A stretch of DNA of 64,000 nucleotides from Cichorium intybus. Its lineage: Eukaryota > Streptophyta > Magnoliopsida > Asterales > Asteraceae. Position 1 is the stretch's first letter; every line of letters starts with the position of its first letter. Positions 22,851-34,732 of the stretch are shown here, one piece after another. A program made the translations under genes and the position numbers. The stretch spans positions 75,683,666-75,747,665 of the forward strand of contig CM042017.1 of assembly GCA_023525715.1 (NCBI GenBank), given 5' to 3'. Below the pieces are notes generated by a model. The model made no database searches. It saw only the letters and a program-made list of their open reading frames with translations, and was not told the DNA's origin.

Positions 22851-24420
22851 AAAAATATTTAATTATATATAACAATGTATTTTTTATTTATAAAAACGAA
22901 AAACTTAAGGAAAATGAATATTTATATGTTTTACAACCCAACATGCTTGAAAACGAAGACGTACAAACATCTAGACAAATATTGTTGTATCCAAAAACTA
23001 ATATGTAAAAGTAAAAAAAAAATAACCCCATAAAATTGAGAAAATCTTAAAATCGGTATATAGAAAAGAAAATATAAAAAGTTGTAAATTGAATCATTTT
23101 GTAAAAAAATAAAATAGTAAAAAATATACATAAATGATGTTGTAAAACGAAATTTATTGAAAAACCAAAAAACATCTGTAAAAAAAGTTGGGGGATTTTT
23201 GTAAATAGTGGACCAATTTCTTTTAAAAAATTTTGAAAGTTGTGCAAACATTTGTGAAAAAATAATAGATGTTTCGAGCAAAATTGGGCTAAAATTATAA
23301 AAATGAGAAAGCTTAATAAAAAAATATTATAAAAATGGATCAAATTTGTAAAAGAAATAAAAATTGATCCAAATATATATAAAAACTGATGAAAGTGTTT
23401 AGACCAAAATTGTAAAAGATATTGAAAATTGAGAAAAAACTGTAAAGAAAAGTATTTAATTGTTGAGACAAAACTATAAAAAAAAAAGACTTTTGAGTTA
23501 AAATTGTAGAAGAAATAGTTAGAGGTTATAAAGGAAAGAACTTAAACATAGGATTGAAATATACCCAGTTTTAAAAAAGAAATGAAGCTGGGAAGATTGG
23601 AACCCGTATCCTTGCTAGAAAAAAGGCAGAACTTTATCGCTAAGCTAAGACTTGTTATGTGTTTAACTCTATATGGAATTTATATATGCATTGCTGTAAA
23701 TACTTTGCAAATTATATGAGTTATATAAATTGATTTTTTAATTAATTATATTTCGTCCTATTTTACTATTAACCCATGCTTTTCTTTAAACAGAAAAGCC
23801 CAAACTACTAAGAGGGTGTTTAGGAAAGCTTTTCAAATATGTCTATTGGATTATAGATTTTTTTTAAGTCAATAAACTAAAATTTGTGTTTGGATAGCAC
23901 AAAGTCTTTTTAAATTAGATATGTTCATATTTTTATCAACATTTTAATGTATTTAACCGATAAAGTTTGATAAATTTGTGGTGAATGTAACTTTTTGTTT
24001 GCATTATTTCTATTATTTATATGTTTAACACCTTACTAGTAGGATTAACAAGCAAAACATACAAAATATTCAGATAATAGACAAGAACAATTAAGAACAT
24101 CCAAGAACATGTAAAGTCTGTTTAAAAAAAAATTCTAACGAGTGAACCAAATCATTATGTACAAGAACGAGTGTGCAAAATTATCATGTGTTTAACAGAA
24201 TTTGTTAATGTGTCTTGACAAAAAATTTCCAGGGACATCAAAGGGTCGTATGAACATGAATATCATTCAAACTTTTACATAAAGGGTCGTATGAACATGA
24301 ATAGCATACATTTGCAGAAAGTAAAAAGAATGGAGGAAATGTAGATGTGTACCTTGTAAGGAGAGGTAAGATAAACAATTTAAGAATTCTTGTTTTGACT
24401 TTCTAAACAATGGTTAGGCG
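22851..24420. other. AT-rich spacer with degenerate A-rich repeats
   Basis: 22930-23560 is strongly A-rich on the plus strand and made of loosely repeated words such as AAAATTGTAAAAG and GACCAAAATTGTAAAAG at intervals of about 35-60 bp. 23811-23900 begins GAGGGTGTTTAGGAAAGC, a type of sequence often seen at MITE ends, but no partner end was found. No gene supported. Confidence 0.4.
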
Positions 24421-24895
24421 CAATCGAAGGTCAAAGCGGGAAAAAGACGACGAAAGCCTTTTTTCTTTCTTTAGAACGAGAAAGAGGGAGAGATAGACGG
24501 AACGGAGGTTGCACATGGTGGTTGGCCGGAGATTAGGGTTTCGACGGGAAAACCCTAAGAAGGTGAATGTGAACGACAATAGTGGGTGTCAGAGAGATGT
24601 CGTCCAAGTAGTCTTGAGAACGAGAGATGAATGAGCGCCGGTAACTTGATGATCGAGAGAGAAGTGGAGAGATTTTCAAGAAGATGTAGAGAAGATGAAG
24701 CGTAGGGAAGAAGATGAAGTTGAGGGAACGGTTTAAATATGATTTTGAATTTTGGGGCAAACCACCGGAAGAGGAATGAAAGGACGTGACAGGATGTGTC
24801 AGAAAAAGTTTTCGCTTGGCATTTAATGCCAAGCCATGATGGAAAGAAATGGCCCAATCAGGAGGTGACACGTCAGATGCGGTTACCGATACATT
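24421..24895 (-). promoter_or_regulatory. promoter/LTR-like segment with palindrome (unassigned)
   Basis: On the minus strand this reads like a transcription start region: ACGTGTC and palindromic upstream sequence, ATATTTAAACC about 90 bp further, then a CTTCATCTTCTTCC-type pyrimidine-rich leader and AGGGTTTTCCCGTCGAAACC. A near-perfect hairpin with arms GCTTGGCAT/ATGCCAAGC is at 24814-24834. No downstream coding frame is recognised. It could be an orphan LTR fragment or a dead gene's 5' end. Confidence 0.35.
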
Positions 24896-25184
24896 AAATA
24901 TATTTTGTATATTAATTACTAATTATTGGATATTTAATGATACGAAATTAATTCATATTCCTTGACATTAAATCGGTCGTTTTTGGAGTTCGGAAGGTGA
25001 AAAGTACAGAAGTTTGAAGAAAGAGAGTGCACGTACCTTGACTACTGCATGTTTTAGAAAGTTATACTTACCGAGAGTGAGCGTTTTCTGAAGATAGATC
25101 CATATCGAAGATAGCAGCACACCGAGAGTACGTCCGTTTCGAAAGAGAAAGCATTCAGAAGGAAGAAAGTTCCAAAAGAAAATG

Positions 25185-25425
25185 CTAAACGAGGTTCTTC
25201 AGAGAATTTGAAGTTCTTAATTTGAGGTTTAAACGAGGTTCCTCCGAAAATGAAAGTTCAGAAAATATTTTTGAAACGATGTTCCTCAGAAAGTGAAAGT
25301 TGTCAGAAATTATTTTTGAAACGAGATTCCTCAGAAAGTTAAGGTTCAGAAGTTGGATTTAAAACGAGGTTCCTCAGAAATTGAAATTTAGAAGTTAAAG
25401 TTTAAATGAGGTTCCTCAGAAAATT
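25185..25425 (-). repeat. about 43-bp tandem repeat in the 3' region of the SIRE-like element
   Basis: Six units start near 25196, 25231, 25274, 25319, 25362 and 25404, each carrying AAACGAGGTTCCTCAGAAA with small changes, separated by variable A/T/G-rich sequence. They lie downstream of the pol stop in element orientation. Confidence 0.8.
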
Positions 25426-25645
25426 CATAGGTCCGAAAACAGATATTCAAATGGATTTCTTTATAGTTCCGAAGGGGTGATCCTTCCGAATTTAAATGTG
25501 TACGGAAAAGGAAAAGGTTCCGAAAAAAGAGAGGATTTCGAAGTTAATGTTAACAGAGTTCATCAGAAAATAAATGTGTTATTGAACATTAAAAGATTCG
25601 ACTGAATAACAAGTGGGCATGTTTTTGGATTTGAAAGGCAAGAAT

Positions 25646-26314
25646 TTAGGTTCTGAAAAAATCCGGGTAAGGATTCAACATTCCTAGCATTTTTAGAAAG
25701 TTGTGGAATTTAGCTGTGTCCGGTGCCTTGGTGAAAATATCAGCCACTTGTTCTTCGGTGGGAATAAAGTAAAGTTCAATGTTACCTTGAAGGATGTGAT
25801 CCTTAATGAAGTGATACCGAAGATCAATATGTTTGGTCATTGAGTGCTGAATGGGATTGTGAGATATTGCAATAGCGCTTTTGGAATCGCAGTAGATAGG
25901 TACCTGAAGAAACCGATATCCATAGTCCAGAAGTTGGGTTTTCATCCAGAGGACTTGTGAGCAACAAGTAGAAGCATAAACATATTCTGCCTCTGCTGAA
26001 GATAAAGCAACACAATTTTGCTTCTTTGAGGACCAACTCACAAGTCTTCCACCCAGGAACTGACATCCTCCAGAAGTGCTTTTCCTGTCCAAGTGGCATC
26101 CGGCATGATCTGCATCGGTGAAAGCTTGAAGCTTAAAGTTATCTCCAACTGGATACCAGAGACCCATTGCCTTAGTGCCTTTGAGATATTTGAAGATTTG
26201 TTTCACAGCTGTCAGATGGGACAATTTCGGAGCTGCTTGATATCTCACACAGATACACGTGGTGAACATGATATCTGGTCTACTCGCCGTCAAGTAGAGA
26301 AGAGAACCTATCAT
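25646..26314 (-). pseudogene. SIRE-like Copia RNase H fragment
   Basis: A 222-codon open piece with the RT end and RNase H: MIGSLLYLTASRPDIMF, LQAFTDADHAGCHLDRKS, CVALSSAEAEYVYA, KSAIAISHNPIQHS, HIDLRYHFIKDHI, EEQVADIFTKA. It ends in a natural Copia-like C terminus. It belongs to the polyprotein whose RT part is next on the right and is separated from it by a stop. Confidence 0.92.
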
Positions 26315-26317
26315 TCC

Positions 26318-27351
26318 TCAGTAAATTTTGTGGTCTACCGGTTCACCATCAGGGTCAGCAGATATCTTGTGATTGGTTGACATAGGAACTTTGGAAGTAG
26401 AGGGATTCTCAAGAGAAAATTTCTTCAATAATTCATTCGTATATTTCTCTTGATGTATGAAGATTCCTCTACCGGTCTGTTTTATTTGAAGACCCAGGGA
26501 AAAGTTAATTTCCCTGTTCAAACTCATGTGGAATTTTTCCGTCATTACTTTGGCAAATTCATCAACCATTTCCTGATCAGTAGATCCAAAAATGATATCA
26601 TCCACATAGACTTGAATGAACATGATGTGCTTCTGATGTGATCAGACAAAAATGTGGGATTAATGGTTCCTCTTCTGTAACCATATTGTACCAAGAAATT
26701 CGACAAAGTCTCATACCATGCCCTTGGAGACTGTTTTAACCCATAGACAGCCTTGTTTAGTCGGTAGACATGGTTGGGACGAGATAAGTCCTCAAAGCCT
26801 GGAGGTTGCTAAAGATAGACAACCTCATTTAGATCACCCTGCAGAAACGCACTTTTCACATCCATTTGATGAACAATAATATTATTATGGGCAGCATAGG
26901 CAAAGAAGATTCAGATTGCTTCTAGCCGTGCTACTGGTGCATACATTTCATCATAATCTATCCCTTCTATTTGACTGTAGCCTTTAGACACAAGCCTGGC
27001 TTTGTTCCGAACTACTGTACCAATATCATCTAATTTGTTTCGGAAGACCAATCTTGTGCCAACAACAGTTTGATTGGCTGGTCGAGGCACAAGATCCCAA
27101 ACCTTATTCCTCTTGAATTCTTCCAATTCTTCTTGCATAGCTTTGATCCAGTCATCATCATCCAGGGCATCGAAGACAGTTTTTGGCTCAAACTTGTTGA
27201 TATAGGCAGCATATTGACACTCATTCTGGATGGATTTCTTAGATTGAGTTTGAACTCCGGAGGATGAGTTTCCGATAACTTGATTCGGAGGATGGTTCCG
27301 AGTCCATTTATGAAGTCTCGGAATAAGAGCCGGGTCTGACTCAGGTGGCAC
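26318..27351 (-). pseudogene. SIRE-like Copia reverse transcriptase fragments
   Basis: 26911-27351 holds the RT start (AMQEELEEFKRNKVWDLV, NKARLVSKGYSQIEGIDYDE, YAPVARLEAI). 26318-26623 holds the active-site block VYVDDIIFGSTDQ and downstream fingers. Between them are frameshifts and a stop near 26900 and 26800. The YVDD motif itself is kept. Confidence 0.9.
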
Positions 27352-27399
27352 AATGTCCTGGATAAATTCCAGATTTTCAGGAGTGACATCTTGACATGC

Positions 27400-28500
27400 G
27401 ATCCTTCAGCTGAGATTTCTTCATCGGCATCGAATGTGAAGATTGGTGCATCATTTGATGCATCTGCTGAAGAGTTGTTCTTTTCATCTTCTGAATGTTG
27501 ATAGTCCCCTCAAATTGTGGGATTCCATCAACATGGGTTGGGAGTGGGAGCTCCCCTAGCATGTGCCGGGAGGGAAGGCTCCCCCTGAACCTGTTGAACA
27601 TGTGGAGGGAGCGAAGGCTCCCCCTCAAATATTGCATTAATATTTGAAATTCTCACATGATTTGAAGGGACAGTTGATTCTATAGAGATAGAAGGTGATG
27701 GAGGTGAAGCTGTTGTGATTTGCTGAATAGCTTCAGGAGAACGCATGATTTGGGCTTGAGTGGCTGTTTCTCCAGGATCGAAAAGTAGATCATAGTCAAC
27801 TTCGGTTGCTCTGATGGGTTGATGACCTTCTGGAATGTCAGCCTCCATGACATATAGAATGCCTTGTGCTGATTTCCTCCAGAGGTATTGGTCATCAAAT
27901 TTAATGTCTAAGCTTTCCTTAATGACTCGAGTTCTCCTATTCAGCACACGATAAGCAACAGATTTAGATGAATAACCCATGAAGATTGCTTCATCACTTT
28001 TGGGCACGAATTTTCCCAAGCGATATTTGTTATTTTTGATGAAGCAACGATAACCGAAAATGTGAAAAAATTTAACATTGGGTTTTCTCCCATTTAACAC
28101 TTCGTAGGGTGTCATCAAGAGTCGCTTATTGATGATTGATCTTTTCTGTACAAAGCATGCTGTTGCTACAACTTCGGCCCAAAAGGACAAGGGATGGTTG
28201 GCAAAGTTCAGCATTGATCTTGCTGCTTCAACTAGAGTTCGATTCCTCCTTTCCACCACACCATTTTGTTGAGGTGTGTAAGGAGCAGAGAAGTTATGCT
28301 CAATTCCTTTGGAAGCAAGTTGGCGATTGTTGAGTTCTGTTCCATTGTCGCTTCAGATTCTACGGACTGGTAGTTGCACTTTGAGCTCGATTGATGTGAT
28401 GTAGTTTCACAGTTCTAAAAATGTGTCCGATCTCAACCTTAAGAAAAATACCCAGGTGAAGCGGGTGAAATTCTCCACAATCACTAGAATATATTTCTTG
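27400..28500 (-). pseudogene. SIRE-like Copia integrase fragments
   Basis: 27528-28259 reads VERRNRTLVEAARSMLNF, SFWAEVVATACFVQ, TPYEVLNGRKPNVKFFHIFG, then an acidic/proline-rich C-terminal region. The catalytic core block upstream (28260-28500) is only partly readable and is frame-shifted. Confidence 0.88.
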
Positions 28501-28689
28501 TGGCTTAGGCTGGCAACTGCTGATGGTCCGTAGAGGTCGATGTGAAGTAGTTCTGAGATGCTGGAGTCTGTGATAGATTTATGAGGCTTCTTCTTCTACT
28601 TTCTGAGTGCACATGCAGCACACAGATTCTCATTATCAAACTTAGACCATTTCTCCTGCGACCAACTGATTCATGTACCGAAAATTGAG

Positions 28690-29110
28690 ATGGGCTAATT
28701 TCGGTGCCATAACCAGCTTACCTCGGAATGGGCTTTAGAAAGTAGGCAAAGTCGAGGTTTTCCCAGAAAAAGAGAAATGTCCAGAGGAAACATGTTAATG
28801 TGCCTCGGAGACTTCACCAAACATCTGTCTCGGGTCTTGGTCATAATGTAGCCGAATTTGTCATCGAACTCCACCGGGAGACCGGTATATACGAGTTGCC
28901 CTACGCTCACAAGATTAAGTTTGAGACCGAGAACGTAGGCAACTCTCTGTATTGTGAAATTTCCATTGGCGAGGACCCCATATCCTTTGATTATACCATT
29001 CGCATCATTTCCGAACGTGACGTAGCCTCTATTGTTGACTTCTCGATAGTCCCTCAAAAGTTCCAATCTCCCAGTCATGTGCATCGAGTAGGTACTGTCT
29101 ATAAGCCATT
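28690..29110 (-). pseudogene. SIRE-like Copia protease/GAG-pre-integrase fragment
   Basis: The open piece reads HMTGRLELLRDYREVNNRG, VTFGNDANGIIKGYGVL, LNLVSVGQLV and ends SEVSWLWHRN. This is the region just after the protease active site through the beginning of the integrase zinc-binding domain. Confidence 0.88.
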
Positions 29111-29649
29111 CGTCATCCTGCTCCTCCGTACAAAATGCCTGAAAATTAAGCAGTTAGTTTGGGCACCCAAACCTGTTTGGAGCCATTGATTTTTCCAAAC
29201 TTAGAAGATGTGAAATTTTTCTTGGTTGTCCTGTCCGTGGAAGTTTCAACTTCAGAAACATGAACAGTTGAGTCAAGAAGGTTTTAGGTCCGAGGTTGGG
29301 ATTTTGACAATCCATTTTTGAACAGTTCTTTCTGAAGTTTTTGAAAGTAATTTTTGTTTTGATTGTGTAGATTCTTCGGTTTAGTGTTAACCGAGGAAGT
29401 TACAGAAAGTGGTTTTGAAACATTCTTATAGCAGTGACAGCAAATATTGGGTTGTTCATGTTTTAGTATTTTCGGAGCTGTCTAACATTTGATTTTTCAA
29501 CTTTCTGGTATTTTAAAACAGTTTTCCTTTTTGAAAGTTGGCATTTTTGGGTTTGAAATTATTTTGTTGTTGAGTATTTTTCCTATAGTTGGGACAACAG
29601 ACTTTGCTGCTCTCACAACATCGACAATTTTGGGAAACTCAGAACAATA

Positions 29650-30912
29650 GTCTAAATAATTGTAGTTTGACGATAATGAGTAAAATTAGCATGTGGTGTC
29701 AGAAGTAAACCCTTATGAATATACTTGTTTGGTACCGAGGTTACTGGTTTCCGAGTTTGTTTCGGAATGACAGGCTTGGTGATGGTTGATGAAGCGGAGT
29801 TTGATTTACTTTGATAAAAATAGTTTTTCTTTTCCACCCTTGCATGGGATCTGGGAGATCGAATGTGTTTTCTATTAAGAATTGGTTTTACCCCATTTTT
29901 AGTTAAGTTCAGTCCTTTTCCTTTTTTAAAACTCTCTCTTGGTAAGGAAGAGTCAGATAAAGAATCATTTAAAGTATTTGACTCCTCCTTATTGGTTTTT
30001 AGATTGTTGAGAGATATGATTATGTCTGAGCTCAAAGATTTTGTTGTAAGACATCAATGCATGTCTTGGTGCCTGAATCAGATGATTTAGCAGTCATATT
30101 TTATGTATTGATAACAATGAGACTTTTAATTGTAATTTTGTTGAAGTTAGACTTGATGATAATTGGTTTGTTTGGACATTTTTCCATTTCAATTTCTTCA
30201 TCAATCTCTTCTTCCTTTGAATTGTCCTCCACGTCGACTTGACATGGATCAAATTCTTCAGCAACACAGTTTCCTTGTAGGTTTGCAAAGAAAGAATGTT
30301 GATGAGAAGTTGAAGGAATATCACTAGGGACCGAGGTCATATGTCTTGGCAAGAAAGGGACCGATGGAGTTGACAGTTTGCTGCTTTCAGCAGTGTCAAC
30401 TTTCTGAATTGGAATTTCCGAAAAATAAGAAAATGGGATTTTTGCTCCTTCTGATGCTACCGGAGTTGCGGTCTTAGAATCAATCAGAGGAGTTTTGGTT
30501 AACGTTTGAGTCAAGTCAAGTTCGGTTTTATCATCGTTTATGTTTGAGGGATATTTGAAAACTGGACTTTGTCTGGAGTATACCGGATAGTTTTTATTTT
30601 AGTTGTCTGAGCCTAGCCCCAATTGAATGTATTTTCAGAAGAGTTTGTGTTAGCAGGAGATTTAAAAACCACAGTTGCATGATACAACTAATCAATTAAA
30701 CAATTAAGTCGAACATTATCGCTTCGGGCTAAATCCCGTTGTGATATCAAAAGCTGATTTACATTTTCTGTCGTAATTCTAGATGTCTTTTCTATTTTTA
30801 AATCAACGTCTAATTTATCACACAAAAGTTTTCGATCTTCAAGTCTACTCCTAAGCTTCATCACCTCATCAAAACCATCGTCCCTCTCGTCCAGAACTCT
30901 TTGGTATGCCAC
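29650..30912 (-). pseudogene. SIRE-like gag extension, coiled-coil-like
   Basis: Pieces at 30688-30912 (RVLDERDDGFDEVMKLRSRL, heptad-like charged helix), 30101-30514 and 29652-30035, low complexity and Ser/Lys-rich. They lie between the CCHC knuckle and the protease, as in the long gag of SIRE/Maximus elements. Decayed. Confidence 0.6.
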
Positions 30913-32700
30913 TAGTGCATCTGTTCTATGATGCTTACTCCATTGCCTGTCTTATGATTGACCATAAATGCGTAGTTTTTCGGAGTGGAGGTGGCGCCTT
31001 CCATGTCATTAACCTGCTTGACATTCCCTAGACAAGGGATTGGAATTTGCGAAGAGTCTTGGACAATCATGCACTCTGCAACAGCTTTTCCCCGCTTACG
31101 CTTGTTCTCGTGAGTTTCCTCGTCTTCATCACCTGAAGACCACACTTTGACATTTCTCGAGGTTGTTACAAATACTTTGACCTTTTCATCATCCTTTTCT
31201 TTGTTATAGTTCCGAGGAGCTCGACAGCCAGCTGCGTAGTGCCATAATCCACCACAGTTATGGCACTTAATCACATCCGCCTCACCTTTTTTAGGTGCAC
31301 AGGCATGATTATAACTAGCAGCTGGTGCTGGAGCAGTTTTGGGTTTCTCGGTACGTTGTTCCTCGGTGAAAGGATGATGCTGATTCTGAATCGATTGATA
31401 GTGGTTTATCTGTTGGTTGTGGTTGTGGTTTCTGGATGAGTACCCTACACGATGATTGTTCTGTCGAAAATTTTTCTTAGGACTATTGAAGGATAGAATC
31501 CGATTAAATTTCTGACTGATGAGAGCAATCTCTTGCTGATATGCCGCCTCTTCCTCATCATCATATTCAGAATAGCATGATTTCGATGGTGCTGGAAGAG
31601 CCAGGGTAGGAGCTTTGTTGTTTGATTGATAGGATGGATTAGGAACAGGAGCTTGATACTGAGCTTGATTCTGAGGTATTTGGTAATGGGAAGGATATGA
31701 AATCTATGGTTGAGACGGATGATATGACGAGATTGGACTGGGTTGATACGATAACTGACTCATTTCTTGTGGGATACCTTGGTGGTTGGTGGGCAAAAGG
31801 TAGGTTGGGTTTTGAACAGCTTGATGATATTGGACAAGCTGTTGTGGTGAGTTGCCCAACGTTGGCAGTTTGCGTTCTACCACCAGTGCTAGAGGTCCAC
31901 CGAGCTGAGATTGATTGCACTTGACGTTGTTTTCCCGACCAAGTGGGTTGTTATATAACCGATACATGTTGAAAGCTTCTAACTTCCTAGAGTCTTGGAG
32001 AATCATTTTGACCATCATCCAATCTCTCCCCAGTCCTTCAAGAAACTGAAGATTGATTTCTTGATTGGTTCGTGCTGCTCCTGCACCTAGGATTCGAGTC
32101 ACGATGAGGGAGAAACGGGTAAATGAGTCACTTAGAGACTCTCTGGGAAGTGATGAAAATTGATTGTATTCGGTAAGGCTTACGGTCAGTATCTTGTCTT
32201 TCCCCTCTTCAGTTCATTGAAACATATTCTGTAACAGAACCCATATTTCTTGGGCTATCGTACAGTTCTGAATAAGGTCGAAAAGTTCAGGGGGAATACC
32301 ACAAGAAATTTCTGTAAAGGCAATCTGATCGTTATCCATTTTTCGATGTCTAACGGCGTCAGTCTTGGCAGGGGGGCTCCACCGAGGGCACCTTCGGTGG
32401 TGTCGGTCCTGGGGATATAAGTGGGAACATGTGGCCCCTCCTCAACTGAACGCCAGACATCTTTGCCTTATCTCCTCAAGTAGTTTGTCATTCGAGACGC
32501 CCAGCCATTATATTCCGTTGGAATGAGTATTAGGGCTCGATTAGAGCTCCCAACACTGTTGGCGACATTCAAGGAATAATTCATTTACATGGTTGTAAGG
32601 AGATTTTTGAACTGTTTGAAAAGGAAAGTTTAATAACTTGAGCTTTGTAGCATGCACAGTTTGTAGAGGATTTAAAGGTTGTTGTAGAAGCCAAAGCTTA
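30912..32700 (-). pseudogene. SIRE-like gag with CCHC zinc knuckle, decayed
   Basis: 31704-32102 carries gag sequence (INLQFLEGLGRDWMMVKMIL). 30912-31274 carries the knuckle CHNCGGLWHYAAGC, which fits CX2CX4HX4C. 32100-32700 holds the N-terminal gag in broken frames. A Gln/Tyr/Pro-rich spacer lies about 31400-31700. Confidence 0.8.
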
Positions 32701-32740
32701 AGCGAACTGAGCAAAGTGAATCTTGCAAATAGCCACAGAG

Positions 32741-32753
32741 GCTCTGATACCAA
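32741..32753 (-). promoter_or_regulatory. primer-binding site of the SIRE-like element
   Basis: The minus strand reads TTGGTATCAGAGC one base from the LTR. Complementary to initiator tRNA-Met. Confidence 0.9.
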
Positions 32754-32754
32754 T

Positions 32755-33663
32755 TGTTGGAACCGAAATTTAAGTAAAAGTGCGGAAGGAATGGACAAGT
32801 CCGAAGACTTGAGGGGTAGTTGCGGAATGAGAGGACAAGTTTGGAAACTTGAGAAAATTACTTAGATGGATCTTTTAGCTCAACAATAATGCACAAAACA
32901 GTTTAAAAGATAAAAAGAGTAAGACAGTAAGATTGAGATGCGAGAAATAGAAAGAATAACGTAAAAACAAGTATGAACAAGATTTGATGTAATTGGAGAA
33001 TATTATATATCAAATAAACAGAGTTACATATCAGTTCTCCAAACCATGAAGATACAAAGGGGTGGAACTCTCCTTTTATAGTGTAAGGAGAATATCCACT
33101 GGACAAATACCTATGGACAAAATGAACTACAAGCCAGTACATTTTGTATTACACAACAGATAATAACCCAAGTCTGATTTGACTGTCTAACAATAAATGT
33201 TCCTGATGACACTGTTCTAAGACGTCATATTTCTTTTGTAGTCACTAGTTGACTTTCCTAATTTATGCTAAAGCAATCTGTGCTGATTATCTCTGTCGAT
33301 ATCTTCATGGACGATTTATCTCGATCTTCTATTCTTGATATGAATGCTTCTTCTGTTTGGTACCGAAGTTAAGGGTTAACTTCGGTATGGCGGACTAATA
33401 CTTAAATTGCCGATCTTTTGAATCTTCGGAGGATGCTTGAATTGTTGAACCGAAATCCAAGTACTTTCAGACTTAGAGTTCCGACATTGTTCTTCTGATC
33501 ATTACTTCCTATCTAGAGCTTGAACCGACTTCCGATCTTTAGCTTCTGGACTTGCAACGCATACCGAAATCCAAGAGTGGATTTCGATTCCATTCATTTC
33601 GGAAATCCATGTAATAATTGTAAACACAAGTATTCAAGAATTAAACAATTTCATAGATAAACC
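32755..33663 (-). repeat. 5' LTR of the SIRE-like element (truncated)
   Basis: The LTR starts TGTTGGAACCG on the plus strand. On the minus strand a TATA box TATAAAAG lies at 33073-33080. It contains several strong hairpins (32796-32811, 32836-32851, 33361-33387, 33565-33586). Its far end is not defined because the next Copia begins at 33664 and no second LTR is available for comparison. Confidence 0.75.
33361..33387. other. 12-bp perfect hairpin in the SIRE-like LTR
   Basis: Arms TACCGAAGTTAA and TTAACTTCGGTA separated by GGG. A second hairpin at 33565-33586 has 8-bp arms CGAAATCC/GGATTTCG and a 6-base loop. Confidence 0.9.
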
Positions 33664-34429
33664 TGTTGGATTAGGTGTCTAAGCCATGACCTATGAATTG
33701 TATTTATCTTATTAATTGAAGCAAAGTCCATTTTGGTTGTCCTCATAGCTGGAGGTTTGGCAAAAAGTTCAGTAAAGAGAGAGGTTTATTTATTAAATGT
33801 TTAATAAATCAATAGAAACAATATAAATAGTTTATTAATATATTAGAGTGATAATATATTAATTAGTAACTATTTTAATTAATTAGAAATTAATCTAGAA
33901 TTAATTGGATTTAATTTAGTGATTAATTTAATTAATTAAAAGTGCAAGGACTGGTTTTGTAATTATTTAATAGTTGAATAATTGGCTGGCCAGTGGGAGC
34001 CTCAAAGTTTGGCAAAATTATGGAGGAGCCTCCATAAATTTGAAACCCTAATTAGGGTTTAAGGAGGCTTGGTCCATTTGACAAAAGGCTTGTCAAAAGT
34101 TGGGCTCTTCTAGGGTTTTGACTGTAACCCTTGGAGGCTATAAATAGAGCCTCCTAGGAAACCCTAAACCTGTGCCACTTTCATGGTGTCTCTCTGGAAT
34201 TCTGTTTTCTCCTCCATTGCTTGGGTGTGACTACATTTGAGGCAGGATATTTTTGCTGCTAGCTTCAAGAAGAAAATCAAAGGTTGGTTTTTCTTAATTC
34301 AATTCTTTAGAAATTATTGTTGGCCTTAGGAATTTTGTTATATGTTCAATTGTAGAAAAACATAGATCATTATTCTAGGTTGCATGTGAACTTAGGATTT
34401 CTAGTTCATAGATTGCTAAAAACCTTTCA
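33664..34429 (+). repeat. 5' LTR of the non-autonomous Copia
   Basis: 766 bp, starts TGTTGGATTAGGTGTCTAAG, ends CTTTCA, with a TATA box TATAAATA at 34139-34146. Clearly related to but diverged from the 770-bp LTR at 9124. Confidence 0.9.
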
Positions 34430-34430
34430 G

Positions 34431-34442
34431 TGGTATCAGAGT
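34431..34442 (+). promoter_or_regulatory. primer-binding site with terminal mismatch
   Basis: TGGTATCAGAGT; the usual last base C is T. Confidence 0.85.
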
Positions 34443-34732
34443 CTGTCTTGTTTTTCTTGTGAATTGCTATAACTGCTTGTTTGGCTAAGGGTTATTTGCG
34501 AAAAAAGAAACCCTTGGGATGGCCATTTTGACATGGTGGCTACGGTTTTGAAAACCTAGCCTCCTCCCCCATTTTCTGTGAAAATATGTATGCTAGGGTT
34601 TCTTAGGTTTGTTATTTTTGGTAATACTGATTAATTAATAACTGGAAACCTTAAACCCACTTTATGCTATTTTCGAAATATTAAGGGTTTAAGATAGGTA
34701 AATTAATTTGATTAATTTTGTGATACCTATCT
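34443..34732 (+). other. leader of the non-autonomous Copia, first part
   Basis: Noncoding, similar to the beginning of the leader at 9907. Ends with the duplication TATCT (34728-34732) at the Gypsy insertion. Confidence 0.75.

Larger units (their letters stand above)
25150..33663 (-). mobile_element. decayed SIRE-like Copia, minus strand, 3' LTR not found
   Basis: Copia gag, protease, integrase, RT and RNase H remnants occur in this order on the minus strand from 32700 down to 25646. The primer-binding site and 5' LTR are at the right. The long gag with a CCHC knuckle and a coiled-coil-like extension suggests the SIRE/Maximus group. The left end lacks a recognisable second LTR, and the right LTR is cut at 33663 by the start of the next Copia's LTR. 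Many stops and frameshifts. Confidence 0.8.

Noticed and set aside
23577..23650. Possible tRNA-like or SINE sequence (GGAACCCGTATCC, GCTAAGC)
   Set aside because: No cloverleaf can be drawn, A and B boxes are not both present and there is no A/T tail.
24533..24871. Overlapping 100-112-codon minus-strand frames
   Set aside because: Ser/Leu-rich frames in a pyrimidine-rich leader-like segment; no domain and no supporting splice or start context.
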